Source: Neurospora crassa OR74A (lineage: Eukaryota > Ascomycota > Sordariomycetes > Sordariales > Sordariaceae). From it: 64,000 bases of DNA. The DNA lies in assembly GCF_000182925.2 (NCBI RefSeq), contig NC_026502.1, positions 4,278,001 through 4,342,000 on the forward strand, read 5' to 3'. Below the pieces are notes generated by a model. That model did no database searches. It was not told the DNA's origin and saw only the letters and a list, made by a program, of their open reading frames with translations. Positions 54,328 to 64,000 of the stretch are shown in pieces (positions within the stretch are counted from its first letter, which is position 1; every line of letters begins with the position of its first letter). The translations under genes were made by a program, and so were the position numbers.

Positions 54328-57300
54328 ATGGCATCGCAGAGTAGCCGACCCATGCGATCAAGCCTGCAGGTAGCCCCTTTGACCATACAAAAGGCCGACT
54401 CGGCAAGCGAACCATATAACAACAATGGGTCCAACCGAGGCTCGACCCGCGCATCTACCCGCCCTACCCAATCCGAAATGACATCCCAAAGCGACACCTT
54501 TACCGACAGCCATGTCAGCAATCCTCCTCCCATCTTTCACAACTTTCTCCAGGCTGTTTACCCCTTTCACCCCGAGTATGTCATGACGGACTCGGCCGTC
54601 ACCCTGCCACTCAAGGAAAAGGACATTGTCTTGGTGCATTCAGTGCACACAAACGGCTGGGCTGATGGCACTCTGTTGAAAGATGGCTCTAGGGGATGGC
54701 TTCCGACTAACTACTGTGTTCCCTACAACCCAGAAGAGATGAGGATACTTCTCGGAGCCCTGGTCAGTTTCTGGGATCTCATGCGATGTGCATGCATAGA
54801 CAGCCGGGAATTGTTCAATGGCAACAAGTTCATGAAGGGCATTGCTGGTGGTGTGCGATATCTGCTGGTACGTTGTCAACGCCCGTCAACTTATATCTCG
54901 CTTACCCCTGCTAATACTCTGACAGGAGCACACTGGGTGTCTGCAAAAAGACTCCTCAATCCTGCAACGACACGTTGAGCTCAGGGAGAGCCGAAGGACA
55001 ATCAATGACGAACTTAGAGCGCTGGCCCAGACGGGCAGGAGATTGGACAGAAAGCTGAAAGCTTCCCACAGGGTGCTTCGCGCAACAGAACATCAGATCA
55101 ATGAACTGGTGGACAACCTGATTCTCCGAGCTTTCAAAATTGCGCTCAGGGCAGCCGAATTCTTTGACATGATTCAGAACGACAAGTCCCTTCGACTGAC
55201 ATCAGTAATGATCATGGAGACCGTTATGGAAGAGGAAGACCCAACACCAAACACCAACCCTGTGGTTCTGGCCAGATCCAGCGACGCCATTGATGCACGC
55301 TCCCGTGCCGACAGCAACGGAAGCGCAACCGGGCCGACGTCATCAGAAACAAGCAAGGCCCCCACAGACGGCCGTTTGTCTCCCGCCTACCAACCGAGTA
55401 CAAATACTAACCGGTTGTCTCGTGGGACTTCTCCTGAAATTGCCAACCGTCTCTCATCTGCAACCATTTGCCATCGCGTCAGTCTGGCTGGCTCTTCGCC
55501 GCTCTCACAGGCCCACAAGCTCGTCTCCGAACGTCTCACCAAAAGCCAAGATATCCTTGTATCTCACCTTGCTTGCTTGATGGGTCGTCTGCAATTGGAA
55601 TGTGTATCCCGTCCTCAGCTAGCTCTCGGTGTCAAGCAAGCCATTACAACTGGAGGGGATTTGCTGCTGGTGATTGACGTTGTCTCGGCGCGAAACTCTC
55701 TCAGCATCGAGACATTGGCTCCACTTCGTGCCGTCATGTACGATCGCATCGAAAACCTTTACCAAACAGCACGCGAAGTTCTCACCCAGAACATGGAAGA
55801 TGCCATCGTTCCCAAGGAAGGTCGCCGCTTGCACGTTGCCGCTGTGGGCTGTGTCAAACTCAGCGGGACATGCTACGACAAGACGAAGTGGGTTATTGGA
55901 CAGATTGGCGATTTCGAGTTCGAGTTCGAGGACAACAGTCTCGATTTGGGCTTTGATTTTTCTGCTTTCGACGCTGTTCTGGATGCGAAGGATACTCGTG
56001 CTGCGGATTCGGTCAGCGTTGCCGATTCTAGCAGATCGGAGGCGTTGACTATGTCGACAACCGTCACAACCGCCTCTACGCCCGCTCCAAGGCCAGCAAG
56101 TCTGGAGCTCAACAAACCACTCCCTGATATTCCGCTTGTTTCGACTCCAGTTGTGGAAACGTCACAGGAGGCCATTGAAGACTCGGCACCTACTGAGAAC
56201 ACCTCATCAGTGTCTTCTCCCCGTCCGTCGCTACCTTCTCTTCCCAAGCTCTCTACCGAGATCCCGCCTGCACATGACTACAGCCCTACCGAGACATCGG
56301 CCGCCCAAGATGGCGAGTTCCATACTTTCAGGGCCGAGAGCATGACTGCCTCGAGTTCCGCATCGGCTACTACCTATATCAGCCGGACATCGGAGTCAAG
56401 CATGGTCTCACAGACATCCACTCGGGCCACAACACCGGATCTCACCCATGCTCCCGGAAATCACCATCCTTCGGCATCTAACGTGAGCCTGTCCGACAGT
56501 ACAACACTTAGTGAAGATAGCGACGATGCCGAGTTTAAGCTACTCGAGAAGACGTATGCTCATGAGCTGATTTTCAACAAGGAAGGCCAAGTGACTGGAG
56601 GTTCCCTTCCGGCGCTGGTTGAACGTCTCACTACTCATGAGTCGACTCCTGATGCCATGTTTGTGTCCACATTCTACCTCACCTTCCGCTTGTTCTGCAC
56701 GCCGCTCAAGTTTGCTGAGGCCCTAATTGACCGCTTCAACTACGTCGGAGAGGCTCCGCATGTTGCTGCCCCTGTCAAGCTTAGGACGTACAATGTTTTC
56801 AAGAGCTGGATGGAATCGCATTGGCAGGAAGAAACTGACGCGGAAGCATTGCCCGTGATCAAGGATTTTGCCGAGTCCAAACTCACAGAGCTTTTGCCTT
56901 CTGCTGGAAAGCGACTGCTTGACCTCGCCGAGAAGGTGGCTAACAGCGGCGGTACTCTTGTGCCCCGTTTGGTTGCCTCCATCTCCAAGACGGGCACTTC
57001 TGGCTCTCAATTCCTGTCCGCCGAGACGCCTCTCCCTTCGCCCAATCTCTCAAGGGGTCAAGTGCACGCACTCACCAACTGGAAGGCTGGTGGCGTCTCC
57101 CCATCCATCATGGATTTTGACCCGCTTGAGATCGCTCGCCAAATCACCATCAAGCAGATCGGTCTCTTCTGCTCCATCACTCCTAAGGAGCTTCTCGGCT
57201 CCAAGTGGACCAAGAACAAGGGAGTTGGCGCACCCAACGTCAAGGCCATGTCGACTTTCACCACCGGACTGTCCAACCTCGTGGTGGACACTATCCTCCA

Positions 57301-57961
57301 ATTCGATGAGATCAAGAAGCGAGCCGCCATCATCAAGCACTGGATCAAGATCGGCAGCCAGTTTCTTGCCCTGAACAACTACGACGGTCTGATGGCCGTC
57401 ACATGCGCCTTGAACGACTCCAGCATCAAGCGCCTGCGGATGACGTGGGACACCATCAGCTCGAGGCGCAAGGAGACGCTCAAGTCTCTGCAGGCCATTG
57501 TCGAGATCGGCCAAAACCACAAGGCCCTCCGCGCTCGGCTCGCCGAGCAGGTCCCTCCCTGCCTTCCGTACGTCGGCATGTTCCTGACCGATCTCACCTT
57601 CATTGATGCGGGTAATCCCGCCAAAAAGACGACTGACACGGGCCTGACGGTGGTCAACTTCGACAAGCACATGAAGACAGCCAAGTGCATCGGTGAGCTG
57701 CAGCGGTTCCAGATGCCCTACCGCCTCACCGAAGTTCCGGACTTCCAAGAATGGATCGTCTCGCAGATTGAGAGGGCGCGGGAGATTGAGAAGACCGGAA
57801 GGACGCCTGCTCAGGTGTTGCACTACCGTCAGAGTCTGCTGCTGGAGCCGAAGGAGCAATTGCAGTCTCCGGTGGAGGGCCCATCCTCGGGTTCCAACAT
57901 GTTTTCGTGGATCAGGCACAACCATTCTACGCATGGCTTGCCTACCTCTGCTCAAGTCTAG
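54328..57961 (+). CDS. CDC25-type Ras guanine nucleotide exchange factor
   Basis: Exons 54328-54867 and 54926-57961 encode 1191 residues; the 58 nt intron has a GTACGT donor, a GCTAAT branch and a GACAG acceptor. An SH3 domain lies at about 73-134 (Y-P-F-H-P-E-Y, G-W-L-P-T-N-Y). A long, partly disordered Ser/Thr/Pro region follows. The RasGEF_N domain begins near 735 (G-Q-V-T-G-G-S-L-P-A-L-V) and the catalytic CDC25 domain spans about 910-1155, with D-P-L-E-I-A-R-Q, the conserved N-Y-D-G-L-M-A-V helix and V-P-P-C-L-P-Y-V-G-M-F-L-T-D-L. It activates Ras at the membrane in cAMP/MAPK signalling by exchanging GDP for GTP. The start ATG is preceded by many short upstream frames, which may damp translation. 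Confidence 0.93.
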
Positions 57962-59043
57962 TGCACTTTATATGAACAATGTCCATCATCGGCGTCGGAC
58001 GCCAGTAATACACAGCCACACCTGTGCTGTATACCAGTTTCGTGAGGTGGTGTCATTATCTTTGGCGACCACCTCGAACTTTGTTATTTTTTTATCTTGA
58101 TACCCATCTGTTTCTTTTATTTGTTTACGGCGTTATGGCATATGAGTCGTACCTGCGCAATGTTGACCATCCTGTCCTTATCGAGGTTAGGGATCACAGC
58201 TACACATCAGCACAAGCCCACCGTGGCTCATTATCTTCATTGTCGCTTTATAGCAGCTTCGCCTGAACATGGGCCTTCGATGCTGCTTTTCACTTTGTTC
58301 TTCATCTGGGTTGCTTTCAGGATCATTGGCGCCTTACTGGGGTTGGATTGGATTGGTCTTTTGCTCACTTTCTTTTTTTGGTTTGAAGTGGAAAATAGTG
58401 ACAAGGCATTACGGATCAACAGGACAAAAGGAGTTTGGGCGGTTTTCAGATCTATTCTATCAGGTTCGCTGGGGATAAACGCTCTGCTCAGTGCAAGCGG
58501 CTAGCTGGGATGCATTAGGTGTCGATGACAGGAGGAAGCATGGAGACAGGAAAGGGATTTCCACAATGTACGGAGTTGTGAAGTCATGATGTTATGAGAC
58601 GCAGCCCTTTGGGCCAAGTAATGGAGAGAGGCAATACCCTGTTGAGGTGTATAAACATGTCAAGATAGTGCCAGCAGCCTGTGAGGCCGATGAGCGTGCA
58701 GCAGAGCAAGTCAAGATGCCATTACCACCTATCTGTATGTGTCAATGCGTGTGATCGTGGTGGTTTGTGTTGAACTGAACCTGGTAGGTGAACAGACCAG
58801 GGGTGATTTGAAGTACAAGGATGGATGTGTCAAGTTGATCATAACGCAAAGTTGAAATCGAGATTGGACCTCCAGACCAACATCTATCTACCCATGGAGT
58901 ATGTCGAACGAAGGAGATCTCTAATTAGTATTTCCAAAACAGATTATCGCTAATAACAGGATTACATGACCAACAACCAAGCAAATGATACCCAATAAAG
59001 CTACAAATAGTAACAACCCCACAGCCGCCCGTCCTTCCCAAGC
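57962..59043. other. Convergent intergenic region
   Basis: Between the RasGEF and GPI3 ends. No coding frame of note and no repeat. Confidence 0.6.
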
Positions 59044-60709
59044 TCACCTCAACCTCGAAGGCCTCGACCGTCTTCGATACTCCTCCACGTCACCCCACTC
59101 CAACCCGCCCCCTTCCCTTCTTGTATCGACCACCTTTTTCTTCCTCGGCCAATCCGGACAGATATCAATACTTTCCCTGGGAAAGACCAGTTCCAAAAAC
59201 AAGAAGATCAAATAATCGACAATCACACAGACACAAAACAGTTTGCCCGCCCAGACTCCACAGCCATAGTACCTCTTGAGCCGATCAATCAGAGCAAAAC
59301 TCTGCACCCCGCTCCTCATCCCCCTTGTGGCCGTAACCGCCGTCCACGACCCGTTACTTCCGTTCCGGTGGTCTTTCAGGTGATCATACCCGTAAAACTC
59401 TGCTTCGCTAATGGCGCCCGATATCCCATTATACACCCTCTCGGTGCGTTCCGCGACGTTGGTCCAGCTGTACATGTTTTTGACCTGTTCATGAAACAGC
59501 TCGGTGCGCACTTCGTTCCGCCTTAGTGCGGCGATGGCCTTCCCCGTGGCGGCGACGAGGTCGTCTTCTTCGGGTTTGGCGAATACCGTCATGTGCCCTG
59601 GCAAGACCTCGGGGATGCCGCCGACTTGGGTGCAGACGACATAAAGGCCGCACGAGGCGGCTTCGACGATGACGGTGCCGAAGGCTTCGGTGAGCGAGGG
59701 GTGGAGGTAGATGTGCCCGCGCACCATGACGTCGCGGACTTCGGAGTGGCGGATGGGACCGAGCATTTCGACGCGGTCTTGGAGCACGTTTTGCTCAATC
59801 ATTTGTTCGAGGTCGATGGATTTGGGACCGGAGCCGGCGATGATGAAGCGCGTGTTGGGGTGGGCGGCGAGGATGCGGGGGATGGCGGCTGTGAGCAGGT
59901 CGGTGCCTTTGTTGTAGAAGAGGCGGGAGATGACGACGATGGTGATGGGGTCGTGCGGACCCAGGATGCGGCGCGGAGGGGTTAGAGAGGAGGAAAGGGA
60001 GGATGATGGGTTGGGGGGCAGGCCGGGGATGGGGGAGGAGATGGAGGAGGGAGGGGTGGAGGTGGTGGTTGGGTAGCCTAATGGACGAAAGTTGTCGGCG
60101 ACGACGGCGTTGGGGATTACCGAGACCATGAGGGGGTCGAGGGAGGCGCGGAGGACCGTGTTTTCTTTGCTGTGTCACCTTGTTAGTAGGAGGTTGAAGA
60201 GAAGAAGAGGGGGGATGAGAGGGGGCGTACCAAGTATGAGAAACACAAATGACATGGTCCACGTCGCTCAAGGCAAACTTGAGCAGCTTGTTCGTGAGAA
60301 TACTCGCCGCATCCGCAAACCCAAACAGACTGTGGTCCGTAAACACGGTCCTTAGTCCCATTGTCCTGGCGTGCAAAATGGCTTCATGACACAGACTCGA
60401 CAAAGAAGCATGGCCATGCACGATATCGATCCGTTCCCTCAACACAATATTCCGGAAAACGGGAAAGAACGAGAACACCGTCGGAAAGGTGGCGCTCCGG
60501 TAGATGACGAGAAACGGTACATGGTAGACTTTCAGCCCGTTGGTCAAATAGCGAACACCCGTTCGCCCTTCGTAGGCGTGCGTGATGATGATGACTTTGT
60601 GGCCGCGGTCGATGAGCTTGGTGGAGAGTTGGTAGATGTGCGATTCGATGCCGCCGGGTTGGGGAAAGAAGAAGTCGCAGACCATGGCAATGCGGTAGGT
60701 GGGCGCCAT
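59044..60709 (-). CDS. GPI3: GPI-GlcNAc transferase catalytic subunit GPI3/PIG-A
   Basis: Exons 60231-60709 and 59044-60169 on the minus strand encode 534 residues; the 61 nt intron (GTACGC donor, CCTACTAAC branch, CACAG acceptor) closes in phase. A GT4 fold: the N-terminal half has [13 protein letters not shown], the signature of PIG-A; the C-terminal half has the E-x7-E pair (Glu321, Glu329). A hydrophobic span at about 470-489 is followed by D-I-C-P-D-W-P, as in PIG-A proteins. The enzyme adds GlcNAc from UDP-GlcNAc to phosphatidylinositol at the ER, the first step of GPI anchor synthesis. A Pro/Ser-rich insert (about 194-227) lies between the two halves, and the basic C-tail is longer than in yeast. 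The frame is open from 60730 via GTG; the first ATG is 60709. Confidence 0.93.
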
Positions 60710-61232
60710 GATGAAAATTGTATGGGTCACATTGGTGCCCGCCTTGTTTTCTTGGTGATGGTATCAGATGTGACTTTGTTGTGGTGATGGTGGTGATAGT
60801 GGATGGTTCATGTTGAGATGAGTGTGTGTTAGTGAGTGAGGCGAGTTGCCCCTGCAAATGAGAGGGAGTGAACCGTCAAGTGTAAACAGACGACCATCGA
60901 CAACTGAAGACGTCCCATTGTCTTGGCAGCCGGGGACCGCCAAGGTGCGCATTCCAGGGGTAAGTGATGCTTGGAGGATCCACTGATAACGATAAGCAAG
61001 GGCCTCGACGGGCGGTAAGACTTGGCAATTCTGGTGATCCCCAGAAAAAAGTTAGGGTCCACTTTTCGGATGGAGCTCCGTCATTCGTTGTTTTGTTTTC
61101 TTTTCGAGCTTCGGAGTTTCGATTTGGTTTCCATTTTCCAATTGTCAACAACAGTCAAAGTATGTATGCTTCCTGCGGTACTTTCTCACATAGTCAATTG
61201 ACCATCGGTAATAACTGACAATAGCAGTCACA
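60710..61232. promoter_or_regulatory. Shared divergent promoter of GPI3 and DBP6
   Basis: 523 bp separate the two start codons on opposite strands. On the DBP6 side a probable leader intron is visible at 61160-61227 (GTATGT donor, ACTGAC branch, TAGCAG acceptor). On the GPI3 side is a GATGGT-repeat leader. Shared promoters between housekeeping genes are common in fungi; whether the two are co-regulated is not shown. Confidence 0.6.
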
Positions 61233-63587
61233 ATGTACAACAGATACATTCCCCCACCCAAGCCAGCGGGCGGCGCGGCGGCCCCCGTGTCGTCGTCGCA
61301 ACCAGTGTCGCAAGCACCAGCGCAACCAGCACGAATTGTCTTTGGCGACGATGACTTTGTCGCAAACAAACAATCGAAGACCGTCGCCGAGGAACCAATA
61401 CAGCAAGTAGAGGAACCCAAGTCCAAGTCCAAAAAGTCAAAGAAGCAACGCGACACCGACGACGCCGAAGAGCCCCCACGAAAGAAAACCAAGACCGACG
61501 ACAACGACGACGAGCAGCAACAACAACAAGACGAGGCGCAACCCGAGGCGGCAACATCAGATACATTACCCATTAAGAAGGAACCCAAGAAGCCAAAGAG
61601 GGAAAAGAAAAAGAAGGAAAGCGTCCTCGAAAAACCCGCCGACCTCGAAGATGACCACATCCGCCAACGCCATCGCTCCGTCTTTGAAAAGGTCGAAAAG
61701 GCTCTCAAATTGAAGGAACTGCAGGGCGACGAAAAGGAAGACACGCCAGAACCCGAAGAACCCGTATACGACCTCGGTCCCCTCCCCCAACCCGCCCCCG
61801 TCGTCGTCGATTCCTCCAAGCTCACCTACGAGACCCTTCCCCCTTGGCTCGCCAATCCCATCCGCGTCACCACCGAAACCAGGAAACCGTTTACAGATCT
61901 GGGCATCTCCGCCGAGGCAGCCAAGATTCTGGCTACAAAGGGATTCAAAGATGCATTTGCCGTGCAGACGGCTGCCCTTCCTTTGCTGTTGCCTAATCCC
62001 GATCTTCAGGGTGACGTGGTGGTGGCTGCTCCTACCGGTTCAGGAAAGACGCTGGCGTATGTGTTGCCGATGGTGCAGGATATTGCGCTGAGCCAGACGA
62101 CCAAGCTCAGGGGAGTAATTGTGCTGCCGACAAGAGATTTAGTGCAGCAAGTCCAGCAGGCGTGTGAGGCCTGCGCGGCAGCGTTTGCGGGGAGTAGTGG
62201 CGGGAAGAGGGTGAAGGTTGGGACGGCGATGGGAAATCGGCCATTCAAGGAGGAGCAGGGGGTTATCATGGGAACGGAACAAGAGTACGATCTCAAGGGT
62301 TACCAGAAGTGGTTGGAGAGGCAGAAGCAGCTGGTGGATCTGGATGAGGACAGCGAGCAGGAGGAGGAGGAACTTGACCTGCAGCTGAAGCGACCGTTGC
62401 CGTATCATGTCATTCAGCATGTGCCCAAGGTCGATATCCTCATTTGCACGCCGGGTCGTCTGGTGGAGCACATCACCAAGACCAAGGGCTTCACGCTCGA
62501 TTATGTCCGGTGGCTGGTAGTCGACGAAGCTGACAAGCTTCTTGCGCAAGACTTCCAGCAGTGGTTGGATGTGGTGAACGAGAAGTTGGCTGTCAGCAAG
62601 CCTGGCGCCAGAGATTTCGCGGCGAACAACAAGACGGGACCGAGGAAGGTGATTCTATCAGCGACCATGACGAGGGATATCACGCTGTTGAACGGGCTGA
62701 AACTTTCAAGGCCAAAGCTGGTAGTGTTGGAGGGCGCAAAGGCTGGTGATCTGGCGATTCCCGCCACCCTCAAGGAATACGCCATCAAGATTACCGAGCC
62801 AAGTCTTAAGCCGTTGTACCTGGTGGATTTGCTACAGAGCAAGTACATGGTTCCCGTCAACGGCGAGGACGTCGCTGCTGGATCAGAATCATCCAGCTCC
62901 TCCTCCGATTCATCCTCAGATTCCTCCTCAGACTCCGACTCCGACTCCGACAGCGAAGCCGAGCCCACAACAAGAAAGGCCAAGTCCGTGTCCAAGCCCA
63001 CCACATCAAAGGCAAGGGCAGCAGCCTTCCCCACCACCGCCCTCATCTTCACAGCCTCCAACCAATCCGCCCTCCGCCTCTCGCGCCTTCTCTCCCTCCT
63101 CCTCCCCCCTTCCTTTGCCCCTTTAATCGGTACCTTAACCTCCTCCACCAAGACCTCGGTCCGCTTACGCACCCTACGTGCCTTCACCTCCGGCAAGCTC
63201 CGTATCTTGGTCGCCTCCGACTTGGTATCCCGCGGTATCGACTTGTCGAACCTCGACCATGTCATCAACTACGACCTCCCCCTTTCCGAGACGTCGTACG
63301 TGCACAGGGTGGGACGTACAGCGCGTGCAGGCAGGGAAGGCAAAGCGTGGACGTTGGTGGAGTTTGCGGAGGCGAGGAGGTTCTGGAGGGAGTTTGTTGG
63401 TGAGGGACAGGGGGCGGTGTGTAATGTGAAGAGGGCGGAGGGGAGGACGGTGGAGAGGGTGAGGGTTACTGAGGGGATGGACGAAGGGGGAGAGAAGAAG
63501 AAGAATGGTGGGTTTAGTGAGGAGAGAGTGAAGGAGTTGGAGAAGGCGCTGGAGGTGTTGAGGGTTGAGGCTACTAAGAGGGGGTGA
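61233..63587 (+). CDS. DBP6: DEAD-box RNA helicase DBP6 (60S ribosome biogenesis)
   Basis: A single coding exon of 784 residues. The first 200 residues are charged, with Lys/Glu and Gln runs and basic nuclear-type signals (K-K-S-K-K, K-R-E-K-K-K-K). The helicase core follows: Q motif region A-V-Q-T-A-A-L-P, motif I A-P-T-G-S-G-K-T (about 265-272), P-T-R-D-L, T-P-G-R-L, motif II V-D-E-A-D (430-434), S-A-T, S-R-G-I-D-L and [10 protein letters not shown]. Two inserts are visible, an acidic [10 protein letters not shown] segment before motif Ib and a Ser/Asp-rich tract (about 550-575) between the RecA lobes. This combination is typical of Dbp6 orthologs, which act in early pre-60S particles in the nucleolus. 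A spliced leader supports the ATG. Confidence 0.9.
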   Translation: MYNRYIPPPKPAGGAAAPVSSSQPVSQAPAQPARIVFGDDDFVANKQSKTVAEEPIQQVEEPKSKSKKSKKQRDTDDAEEPPRKKTKTDDNDDEQQQQQDEAQPEAATSDTLPIKKEPKKPKREKKKKESVLEKPADLEDDHIRQRHRSVFEKVEKALKLKELQGDEKEDTPEPEEPVYDLGPLPQPAPVVVDSSKLTYETLPPWLANPIRVTTETRKPFTDLGISAEAAKILATKGFKDAFAVQTAALPLLLPNPDLQGDVVVAAPTGSGKTLAYVLPMVQDIALSQTTKLRGVIVLPTRDLVQQVQQACEACAAAFAGSSGGKRVKVGTAMGNRPFKEEQGVIMGTEQEYDLKGYQKWLERQKQLVDLDEDSEQEEEELDLQLKRPLPYHVIQHVPKVDILICTPGRLVEHITKTKGFTLDYVRWLVVDEADKLLAQDFQQWLDVVNEKLAVSKPGARDFAANNKTGPRKVILSATMTRDITLLNGLKLSRPKLVVLEGAKAGDLAIPATLKEYAIKITEPSLKPLYLVDLLQSKYMVPVNGEDVAAGSESSSSSSDSSSDSSSDSDSDSDSEAEPTTRKAKSVSKPTTSKARAAAFPTTALIFTASNQSALRLSRLLSLLLPPSFAPLIGTLTSSTKTSVRLRTLRAFTSGKLRILVASDLVSRGIDLSNLDHVINYDLPLSETSYVHRVGRTARAGREGKAWTLVEFAEARRFWREFVGEGQGAVCNVKRAEGRTVERVRVTEGMDEGGEKKKNGGFSEERVKELEKALEVLRVEATKRG

Positions 63588-63881
63588 GTGTATGGTTTGT
63601 TGGTGTAGGTTTGATATCCAAGGAAGTTTATGTAGGGTAGTGGTAGGGTTGCATATAATATACGCGCCACTGATGATACTTTCACTAGCTGTCCAAAGGT
63701 CTAATCACTGTGAAGGAGAAAACACTACATTGTTGTATGAACACTTCATGCCAATTTGTCAAACACACCAAGATACCCATTGCCCAGCACTTGCCTTTAA
63801 TCCGCTGATACACTCCTCCATCGCAGGCATTCACAGCCGCCTCTTTTCTTCTCAATTCCCTTCGGCCCATGGATCAGCAAC
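63588..63881. other. Intergenic, 3' flank of DBP6
   Basis: No feature seen. Confidence 0.55.
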
Positions 63882-64000
63882 ATGAATGCCACTCGGCTGC
63901 ACCCTCGAAGTAGCACTTCCATATCCGTTCCCGCCCCTTCTCTCACTACCCGACCTACTCTCCTCATCACTCCCTCCCCTTTCAACGTCCCTTCCCTCTC
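63882..64000 (+). CDS. Possible 5' end of a gene running off the right edge
   Basis: An ATG in good context (AGCAACATGAATG) opens 39 codons without a stop to the window end. The peptide is rich in Ser, Thr, Pro and Leu, with Arg residues, like an organelle-targeting N-terminus, but this is short and uncertain. A competing ATG at 63870 is in another frame and stops after 14 codons. Confidence 0.28.
   Translation, partial: MNATRLHPRSSTSISVPAPSLTTRPTLLITPSPFNVPSL

Noticed and set aside
57050-57955. 301-codon frame antisense to the RasGEF domain
   Set aside because: Overlaps the conserved catalytic domain, no motif of its own.
1-64000. RIP-degraded repeats or transposable elements
   Set aside because: No AT-rich block, no long terminal or terminal inverted repeats, and no transposase, integrase or reverse transcriptase motif seen by eye.
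1-64000. CRISPR arrays, operons, ribosome binding sites
   Set aside because: Spliced genes and overall architecture are eukaryotic; no regularly spaced repeats of CRISPR type.

Overview
The window looks like euchromatic, gene-bearing nuclear DNA from a filamentous ascomycete of the Sordariales, most likely Neurospora or the closely related Sordaria. The main anchor is a 525-residue acetyl-CoA hydrolase that I recognise as Neurospora ACU-8. Gene architecture agrees: introns of about 50-340 nt start GTRNGT, carry a CTAAC or CTGAC branch site and end YAG; intergenic gaps are long; short palindromic GGTACC/TAGGTA motifs are scattered between genes. I see no AT-rich RIP-degraded block and no recognisable transposon, tRNA or rRNA gene.

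Layout. 1-3.2 kb: a minus-strand UNC93/DUF895-type transporter. 3.2-8.7 kb: a 5.5 kb gene-poor stretch leading to acu-8 (8.73-10.45 kb, plus). 13.2-16.3 kb: a tail-anchored membrane protein convergent with an MFS transporter. 18.4-19.3 kb: a zinc-finger gene apparently broken by one in-frame TAG. 20.6-26 kb: a small PPPPY membrane protein, a secreted Ser/Asp-rich protein and a secreted PL20 glucuronan lyase with a CBM1. 26.5-27.2 kb: an odd patch with degenerate telomere repeats and an inverted repeat. 27.2-30.1 kb: a sulfotransferase-fold protein with a poly-Trp tail, and a DenD-like extended SDR. 31.4-34.7 kb: a single-span membrane protein and two small genes of unknown function.

35.0-38.6 kb: a SNF2-family ATPase of the RAD5/HLTF type in eleven exons (minus). 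39.4-43.8 kb: a large NLR (helical N-terminus, NACHT, zinc fingers, ankyrin repeats) of the kind used in fungal allorecognition and immunity; its ankyrin units are close DNA copies. 46.0-47.8 kb: a secreted sphingomyelinase-like phosphodiesterase fused to what looks like a jacalin-type lectin domain. 47.8-54.3 kb: another gene-poor stretch. 54.3-58.0 kb: an SH3-RasGEF protein of the CDC25 type. 59.0-63.6 kb: a divergent housekeeping pair, GPI3/PIG-A (GPI anchor synthesis) and DBP6 (60S ribosome biogenesis), sharing a 523 bp promoter.

The genes do not form an obvious cluster or pathway. Three secreted or surface proteins with carbohydrate-related domains, and one NLR, lie among ordinary metabolic and housekeeping genes. 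The strongest candidates for something less described are the NLR, the phosphodiesterase-lectin fusion, the telomere-like patch and the interrupted zinc-finger gene. All exon boundaries were inferred by eye from splice motifs and reading-frame continuity.
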